Positions 6,673-10,297 of a stretch of 10,297 nucleotides of DNA are shown piece by piece. The notes under the pieces were generated by a model. The model was not told the DNA's origin, ran no database searches, and saw only the letters and a program-made list of their open reading frames with translations. Source of the DNA: JAGXLC01 sp964585385. Its GTDB lineage: Bacteria > Bacteroidota > Bacteroidia > Bacteroidales > UBA12077. Every line of letters begins with the position of its first letter. Within the stretch, counting starts at the first letter, position 1. The position numbers were made by a program, and so were the translations under genes. The stretch covers positions 1 to 10,297 of the forward strand of contig CAZPDP010000076.1 of assembly GCA_964585385.1 (NCBI GenBank). The letters are read 5' to 3'.

Positions 6673-7137
6673 ATTGAAAAGCAGGGTGAGCGCTTCAAAT
6701 GTCTTGTGATAAATACCGGGATCCTCACTTTCCCGGTTCCCTGCTATATTAAGCCTGCGTATGCGATTCCTGATTAACCATTGATGCACATCGCAATACT
6801 CATCCATTCTTTCCAGGTCTGCGATGGCACAAACATAATAAGGTTTCTGATATCTTTTGCAAAATTCTATCGTATCCAGAGATCCTTTCCCGGGTTCCGA
6901 TTGCCAGGTCAATATTAGTGTTCCATCGGTGCTTTTAACATTGGCCCCGGTTCTGTCTCTATAGTCCTCACTTTCCATTTCAACAAGGGGATATTTCGAA
7001 GGAATACTGCCGTCCTCCGCTTTTCTGCCCTCAGGGCAATAACCACCACAGGGAATGGTATTTTCCAGTGCAAAATCCAGGGCAGCCCGGTCAACGCCGG
7101 TCTGACCCCCGGAAATAATAATCAGATTATGCGACAT
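6667..7137 (-). CDS. Putative molybdenum carrier protein (SLOG/Rossmann-like)
   Basis: This 156-residue protein matches the putative molybdenum carrier family related to the bacterial molybdenum cofactor carrier proteins. The signature nucleotide-binding loop IISGGQTGVDRAALDFA is at 7-23, followed by GGYCPEGRKAEDGSIP at 31-46, YPLVE, RTGANVKSTDGTLIL at 62-76 and a C-terminal helical part. In characterised relatives the fold binds molybdenum cofactor or nucleotide ligands; this family's own ligand is uncertain. The frame is open to 7182, but the ATG at 7137 is preferred because it starts just before the conserved loop and overlaps the upstream stop as TGATG, the usual arrangement for translational coupling. 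No molybdoenzyme or cofactor synthesis gene is nearby, so the metal role rests on family name alone. Confidence 0.85.
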   Translation of the reverse strand: MSHNLIIISGGQTGVDRAALDFALENTIPCGGYCPEGRKAEDGSIPSKYPLVEMESEDYRDRTGANVKSTDGTLILTWQSEPGKGSLDTIEFCKRYQKPYYVCAIADLERMDEYCDVHQWLIRNRIRRLNIAGNRESEDPGIYHKTFEALTLLFNL

Positions 7138-7565
7138 CAGGAATCCTTGTTGAGATGTAAGTAAATACCATTCTTCTTGCAATACCTGTAAAGCCAGCTA
7201 TACTCCACCTCCAGTGAAAATTTCTCTTTAATTTCGGCCTGGAGAGCCTCTATGGTATTCACACTTTTTTTGGCTGCCAGTCGGCGAATTCTCGCCCTGT
7301 ACCGATTTAGTTTTGATTTTCTTCGTTTATGATAGCGAAAGGTCAACAAACCATCCAGTCCTTGCCTCAGGTAAAGCTTTGTCCAGTCAGCAATGGTGTC
7401 TTCATGAATATCCAGCAGTTTCGTAATATTCTCATTTTTCTGGCCTTCATTCCGAAGCAAAATGCAATAAACCCGTTTCAGAATATTGGGATGTCCTTTA
7501 TTCTCCCGGACAATTTGCTTCAGCTTTCGTTCCTGCTTATCAGTCAGATTAACCTTATAGGCCAT
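7137..7565 (-). CDS. IS630-type helix-turn-helix protein lacking a DDE domain
   Basis: The 142-residue basic protein has two DNA-binding parts like the N-terminus of IS630/Tc1-family transposases: a homeodomain-like HTH at about 26-66 (KRVYCILLRNEGQKNENITKLLDIHEDTIADW, read in pieces) ending in LRQGLDGLLTFR, and a winged-helix segment at about 84-137 with VNTIEALQAEI and EYSWLYRYCKKNGI. In transposases a DDE catalytic domain follows, but the frame stops here and the next frame encodes the molybdenum-carrier protein, so no catalytic part exists. It may be a transposase first half left after loss of the second, or a domesticated regulator. Intact reading frame, a plausible own promoter and TGATG coupling to the next gene favour a retained function. 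No terminal inverted repeats were recognised around it. Confidence 0.75.
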   Translation of the reverse strand: MAYKVNLTDKQERKLKQIVRENKGHPNILKRVYCILLRNEGQKNENITKLLDIHEDTIADWTKLYLRQGLDGLLTFRYHKRRKSKLNRYRARIRRLAAKKSVNTIEALQAEIKEKFSLEVEYSWLYRYCKKNGIYLHLNKDS

Positions 7566-7586
7566 AAAACAGCAGATGGTTTGTCC

Positions 7587-7618
7587 TAAATGTAAAAAAT
7601 AATGAGGTGAAAATCAAG
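7587..7618 (-). promoter_or_regulatory. Candidate promoter of the HTH/molybdenum-carrier pair
   Basis: On the minus strand CTTG (7618-7615) is followed after 20 bases by TACATTTA (7594-7587), near the Bacteroidota consensus TTTG-N19/20-TAnnTTTG with one mismatch in each box. It lies just beyond the SRP RNA terminator and would give a leader of about 15-20 bases before the ATG at 7565. Confidence 0.5.
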
Positions 7619-7624
7619 GATGTC

Positions 7625-7641
7625 AAAAAAAGATGGGCAAG
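7625..7641 (-). terminator. SRP RNA terminator
   Basis: The 3' strand of the SRP RNA closing stem, CTTGCCC, is followed by ATC and seven Ts on the minus strand. The terminal helix plus U-tract would end transcription and set the RNA 3' end. Confidence 0.75.
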
Positions 7642-7732
7642 CTACTCATATCGCACCGCTCAACCGCCTATCCTTGCTTCCTTCCGGACCTGGGGAAATT
7701 CAGCGGGAGCTGGTCGTATGAGACTTGCCCAA
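7634..7732 (-). ncRNA. ffs: Signal recognition particle RNA (small bacterial 4.5S type)
   Basis: Read on the minus strand, this roughly 99-base RNA contains the diagnostic domain IV sequence CAGGTCCGGAAGGAAGCA, with the GGAA tetraloop and asymmetric loop that bind Ffh. The ends pair as GGGCAAG (7730-7724) with CTTGCCC (7641-7635), and a second helix forms from CTCATA (7722-7717) with TATGAG (7650-7645); further pairing such as GCTC/GAGC continues towards the apical hairpin. It lacks an Alu domain, as expected for the small class. With Ffh and FtsY it targets membrane and secreted proteins co-translationally. A perfect Bacteroidota promoter lies just upstream and a U-tract just downstream. The exact ends are estimated from the closing stem. 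Confidence 0.96.
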
Positions 7733-7738
7733 GGAGTG

Positions 7739-7769
7739 CAAAAATAGAAAATAAAATTTTAATCACAAA
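7739..7769 (-). promoter_or_regulatory. Promoter of the SRP RNA
   Basis: On the minus strand TTTG (7769-7766), exactly 19 bases, then TATTTTTG (7746-7739) match the Bacteroidota primary sigma consensus TTTG-N19-TAnnTTTG without mismatch. Initiation about six to eight bases on would fall right at the start of the SRP RNA closing stem. Confidence 0.85.
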
Positions 7770-7772
7770 TCA

Positions 7773-7804
7773 TTTATTTAAGAAATACAAAAATTCTATA
7801 TTTG
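7773..7804 (+). promoter_or_regulatory. Promoter of the DUF4199-glycosyltransferase operon
   Basis: TATATTTG at 7797-7804 is a perfect TAnnTTTG box, with TTTA (7773-7776) 20 bases upstream as a one-mismatch -33 box. It is back to back with the SRP RNA promoter, three bases between the two -33 boxes, and would give a leader of about 20 bases to the ATG at 7830. Confidence 0.7.
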
Positions 7805-7829
7805 CTTTGATAATCAAAACCGCAACATC

Positions 7830-8387
7830 ATGGATCAAACAAACCAAACACCGGAAACGAATAAAAAAGACAATCCTTTCCTGAAGACCACCATGACCTA
7901 TGGACTTATAACAGGACTGGTACTTATCGTTTACACACTAATTTTATACATGACTGATAATTTGGTTCAAAGCAATTTATTTCTCGGAGTCATTAATTAT
8001 ATCATTCTCATTGCCGGTATCGTAATGGGTACAAAGTCCTACCGTGATCAATACCTCTCAGGTTATATAAGTTACAGCAAATCCCTTGGCACCGGGGTAC
8101 TTATAAGCATTTTCGCGGGTGTTATTCTTGGTGTATTTACTTATCTTCTTTACCAGGTCATTGATCCGGAATTAATGGACAAAAGCATCAGGCTCATACA
8201 GGAGGAAATGCTAAAAAGCGGAGTTCCTGAAAGTCAGGTAGAAACCATGACAGAAGTACAGCGAAATATTCGTTCTCCCCTGGTTATGATGGTTGGGTCA
8301 ATCTTCAGCTATGGCATACTGGGCCTTATTTTCTCACTGATTACTTCCATTTTTACAAAAAATGAAGAACCGATTTTTAACAAATAA
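7830..8387 (+). CDS. DUF4199 family membrane protein
   Basis: A 185-residue inner-membrane protein of the DUF4199 family, known mainly from Bacteroidota and of unknown function. Four membrane helices can be placed at about 21-41, 48-67, 85-110 and 150-174. The N-terminal 15 residues are hydrophilic (Asn, Thr, Lys rich). Between helices three and four is a polar, amphipathic loop (112-148), including MDKSIRLIQEEMLKSGVPE, probably on one face of the membrane. The glycosyltransferase gene starts 14 bases after its stop, so they form an operon; this neighbour suggests a role alongside lipid-linked sugar transfer, an inference only. The gene has a good Bacteroidota promoter and no Shine-Dalgarno site. 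Confidence 0.85.
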   Translation: MDQTNQTPETNKKDNPFLKTTMTYGLITGLVLIVYTLILYMTDNLVQSNLFLGVINYIILIAGIVMGTKSYRDQYLSGYISYSKSLGTGVLISIFAGVILGVFTYLLYQVIDPELMDKSIRLIQEEMLKSGVPESQVETMTEVQRNIRSPLVMMVGSIFSYGILGLIFSLITSIFTKNEEPIFNK

Positions 8388-8401
8388 GAAAAGACTGCAC
8401 G

Positions 8402-9355
8402 ATGGATATTTCTGTAATTGTCCCGCTATATAATGAAGTGGAATCTCTTGAAGAGCTTAACAGATGGATAAAAAGCGTGATGGAGAAACACAAATTCTCT
8501 TTTGAAATCATTTTTATCGATGATGGTAGCAACGATGGTTCATGGGAGAAGGTTAAATCCCTAAATGAGCAAAACGAACATATCAAAGCCATCCGGTTCA
8601 GAAAAAACTATGGAAAATCTGCTGCCCTGCATATGGGTTTCAAAGAAGCAGAAGGAGATGTAGTGATTACTATGGATGCCGATTTACAAGACAGCCCGGA
8701 AGAAATTCCCGGTCTCTATAAAATGATCATGGAGAAAGGGTACGACCTGGTTTCAGGCTGGAAAAAGAAAAGACACGATCCTCTTTCTAAGCGGATACCC
8801 AGTAAATTTTACAACAAAACAGCCCGGGTTGTCACCAAAATTAAATTGCACGATTTTAACTGCGGCCTGAAAGCCTATAAAAACGAAGTGGTGAAAAGCA
8901 TTGAAGTATACGGTGAAATGCACCGCTATATTCCTGTGCTTGTTAAAAGGGCAGGTTTTGAAAAGATTGGAGAAAAGGTTGTAGCTCATCAGAAAAGAAA
9001 ATACGGAGTAACCAAATTTGGCATGGACAGGTTTATCAAGGGATTTCTTGATCTGATGTCCATTACTTTTATTACAAAATTTGGCAAGAGACCTATGCAT
9101 CTCTTTGGAACATTCGGAACCATTATCTTTATCATTGGTGTGCTGGCTGCCGCCTGGCTGGGTGGTCAAAAGCTTTATTACCTTCATCATGGAATTCCGG
9201 CAAAACTCGTGACAGATAGTCCGTATTTCTTCCTTGCCCTGACATGTATGATTATCGGAACCCAGTTGTTTATAGCAGGTTTCCTTGGCGAATTGGTTTT
9301 CAGAAGTGCTGAAAACCGAAACACTTACCATGTAAGAGAAACTATTAACCTGTAA
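8402..9355 (+). CDS. GT2 family glycosyltransferase (polyprenyl-phosphate type, GtrB/DPM1-like)
   Basis: A 317-residue enzyme with an N-terminal GT-A domain and two C-terminal membrane helices (about 232-253 and 274-298), the build of GtrB, ArnC and dolichol-phosphate mannose synthase relatives. These transfer a sugar from a nucleotide donor to polyprenyl phosphate on the cytoplasmic side of the membrane. Visible motifs are VIVPLYNE at 5-12, DDGSNDGS at 40-47, MDADLQDSPEE at 91-101 with the DAD metal site at 92-94, NCGLKAYK at 153-160 and HQKRKYGVTKFG at 196-207, the conserved basic stretch before the membrane part. The sugar and the later glycan acceptor cannot be inferred. It follows DUF4199 by 14 bases; a hairpin after its stop may end the transcript. 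Confidence 0.93.
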   Translation: MDISVIVPLYNEVESLEELNRWIKSVMEKHKFSFEIIFIDDGSNDGSWEKVKSLNEQNEHIKAIRFRKNYGKSAALHMGFKEAEGDVVITMDADLQDSPEEIPGLYKMIMEKGYDLVSGWKKKRHDPLSKRIPSKFYNKTARVVTKIKLHDFNCGLKAYKNEVVKSIEVYGEMHRYIPVLVKRAGFEKIGEKVVAHQKRKYGVTKFGMDRFIKGFLDLMSITFITKFGKRPMHLFGTFGTIIFIIGVLAAAWLGGQKLYYLHHGIPAKLVTDSPYFFLALTCMIIGTQLFIAGFLGELVFRSAENRNTYHVRETINL

Positions 9356-9383
9356 TCCTGCAACAATTTATGCCCGGATGACG

Positions 9384-9415
9384 TTGTACCTTAACTTTTA
9401 TAAAAAAAGGTACAA
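9384..9415. repeat. Perfect 9-bp inverted repeat before the Bax inhibitor gene
   Basis: TTGTACCTT (9384-9392) and AAGGTACAA (9407-9415) are exact reverse complements around 14 A/T-rich bases, in which TTTT and AAAA can extend the stem. It lies 28 bases after the glycosyltransferase stop and 34 bases before the next ATG. No proper T-tract follows on the plus strand (only AGTTTGATAGG), so it is a weak terminator candidate or an operator-like palindrome. It overlaps a poor -7 box, AAAGTTTG at 9414-9421. Confidence 0.5.
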
Positions 9416-9449
9416 AGTTTGATAGGTGTGAATTAAAAAACTGAAAAAA

Positions 9450-10223
9450 ATGAACAGACTAGCCAAATCAACGAACCCGGCTCTTTCAAAAGAGATATTT
9501 TACAAACATACACGGACAGAAAGCCAGGCCGAAGCCATGACAATAGACGGCACTGTCAACAAGACCTTGCTGATGTTTTTGCTTGTTGTTGCAGGAGCCT
9601 ACTATTCGTGGCGTTTATATTTCAACGCAATGGATCCACAGGCCGGCATTTCAGCCGTTATGCCCTGGATAGCCGTCGGAGGCATAGGGGGATTCATTAC
9701 GGCTCTTGTAACCATATTCAAAAAGACCCTGGCATCCATTACCGCACCGATTTACGCGGTACTTGAAGGTTTGTTCCTCGGAGGAATATCTGCCGTTATC
9801 CAGGCAGCCACTTACGAAGGAATTGTTATCCAGGCGGTTTCCCTGACTTTTGGTGTTTTGTTTGTCCTGCTCCTGGCTTACAAAACAGGAGTCATAAAAG
9901 TTACCAAAAAATTCAGGTCTGGAGTCATTGCAGCTACCGGAGCAGTAGCGCTTGTCTATTTCATCTCTATCATACTCCAGCTCTTCGGTGTAAACGTAGT
10001 TCTTTTTCAGCCTACGTTACTCGGAATCATCATAAGCCTCGTGGTAGTGGTTATTGCAGCACTCAACCTTGTTCTCGATTTTGATTTCATTTACCAGGGT
10101 TCAAAAGCCGGAGCTCCCAAATATATGGAATGGTTTGGAGCATTTGGACTTATGGTAACCCTTGTATGGCTCTATATTGAAATACTCCGGTTGCTTGCAC
10201 TGATAACTGCAATCAGGCAATAA
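9450..10223 (+). CDS. Bax inhibitor-1/YccA family membrane protein
   Basis: A 257-residue multipass protein of the Bax inhibitor-1-like family (the bacterial branch that includes large YccA/YetJ relatives). Seven membrane helices fit at about 36-56, 70-90, 97-117, 124-144, 160-180, 188-208 and 228-252, after a 30-residue hydrophilic cytoplasmic start. The signature near the C-terminus is LNLVLDFDFIYQGSKAG (205-221) then PKYMEWFGAFGLMVTLVWLY and IEILRLL; the acidic pair Asp210/Asp212 and Glu227/Glu244 lies where the pH- and calcium-sensing aspartates of YetJ are found, though exact equivalence needs an alignment. Relatives conduct calcium or protect membrane protein quality control. The ATG follows an A-rich leader (ctgaaaaaa). 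It may be transcribed separately from the preceding gene. Confidence 0.9.
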   Translation: MNRLAKSTNPALSKEIFYKHTRTESQAEAMTIDGTVNKTLLMFLLVVAGAYYSWRLYFNAMDPQAGISAVMPWIAVGGIGGFITALVTIFKKTLASITAPIYAVLEGLFLGGISAVIQAATYEGIVIQAVSLTFGVLFVLLLAYKTGVIKVTKKFRSGVIAATGAVALVYFISIILQLFGVNVVLFQPTLLGIIISLVVVVIAALNLVLDFDFIYQGSKAGAPKYMEWFGAFGLMVTLVWLYIEILRLLALITAIRQ

Positions 10224-10244
10224 TCCATGCCCATTCGGAGACAG

Positions 10245-10297
10245 GAATAATTCATGAACGGCGAAGCCCTCAACGAAGTTAATTATTCGGGCTAAAG
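10245..10297. repeat. Start of a probable dispersed repeat, cut by the window end
   Basis: GAATAATT (10245-10252) and AATTATTC (10281-10288) are perfect inverted copies. The sequence then runs into CGGGCTAAAG, the first part of a palindrome that would read GGGCTAAAGCCC if three Cs follow. ATTCGG occurs at 10233-10238 and again at 10284-10289. This wording is familiar from dispersed palindromic repeats in Bacteroidota spacers, judged by memory. The piece begins 21 bases after the Bax inhibitor stop and could double as its terminator. Confidence 0.35.

Noticed and set aside
7633..7884. Plus-strand ORF of 83 codons
   Set aside because: It runs antisense through the SRP RNA and its promoter and into another frame of DUF4199; no coding character.
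8753..9331. Minus-strand ORF of 192 codons
   Set aside because: It lies entirely antisense to the clear GT2 glycosyltransferase; its translation shows no recognisable domain.

Overview
This window looks like chromosome from a member of the Bacteroidota, probably a marine or anaerobic lineage near Marinilabiliales/Bacteroidales; the order is an inference. The support is: start codons preceded by A/T-rich tracts rather than Shine-Dalgarno sites; promoters of the TTTG-N19/20-TAnnTTTG type, perfectly matched before the SRP RNA; a DUF4199 membrane protein next to a GT2 glycosyltransferase; a lipobox followed by charged residues; and intergenic spacers filled with degenerate repeats typical of these genomes.

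Layout. 1-257 is non-coding and holds an imperfect 25-bp repeat. 258-1655 (minus) carries a DEAD-box RNA helicase and, upstream of it, an unlisted 38-residue lipoprotein-like ORF. 1919-2935 (plus) is a pirin. 2936-3429 is a repeat-rich spacer with a 9-bp tandem array and a 155-bp palindromic element. 3430-4878 (plus) is a lipoprotein 5'-nucleotidase, separated by a bidirectional terminator from a convergent two-gene unit (4966-5874, minus) encoding a thioredoxin-like/glutaredoxin fusion and a GroES without an adjacent GroEL. 6136-6672 (plus) is a DJ-1/PfpI protein whose 3' end overlaps a convergent pair (6667-7565, minus): an IS630-type HTH protein coupled by a TGATG overlap to a putative molybdenum-carrier (SLOG-fold) protein. 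7634-7732 (minus) is the 4.5S/SRP RNA. From 7830 rightwards run DUF4199, a GT2 polyprenyl-phosphate-type glycosyltransferase and a Bax inhibitor-1 family membrane protein. The last 74 bases appear to enter another dispersed repeat.

How the genes relate. Most are household or stress functions: RNA remodelling, protein targeting (SRP RNA), folding (GroES), thiol redox (Grx), damage-response amidotransferase-fold protein (DJ-1), nucleotide scavenging at the envelope, and membrane homeostasis (Bax inhibitor-1). The GroES/Grx pair facing the DJ-1 gene resembles a small stress-response neighbourhood, but no shared regulatory site could be demonstrated. I see no convincing undescribed multi-gene system. 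The most unusual points are the HTH protein without a DDE domain coupled to the molybdenum-carrier gene, the fused Trx-Grx/GroES unit, and the structured repeats in the spacers.
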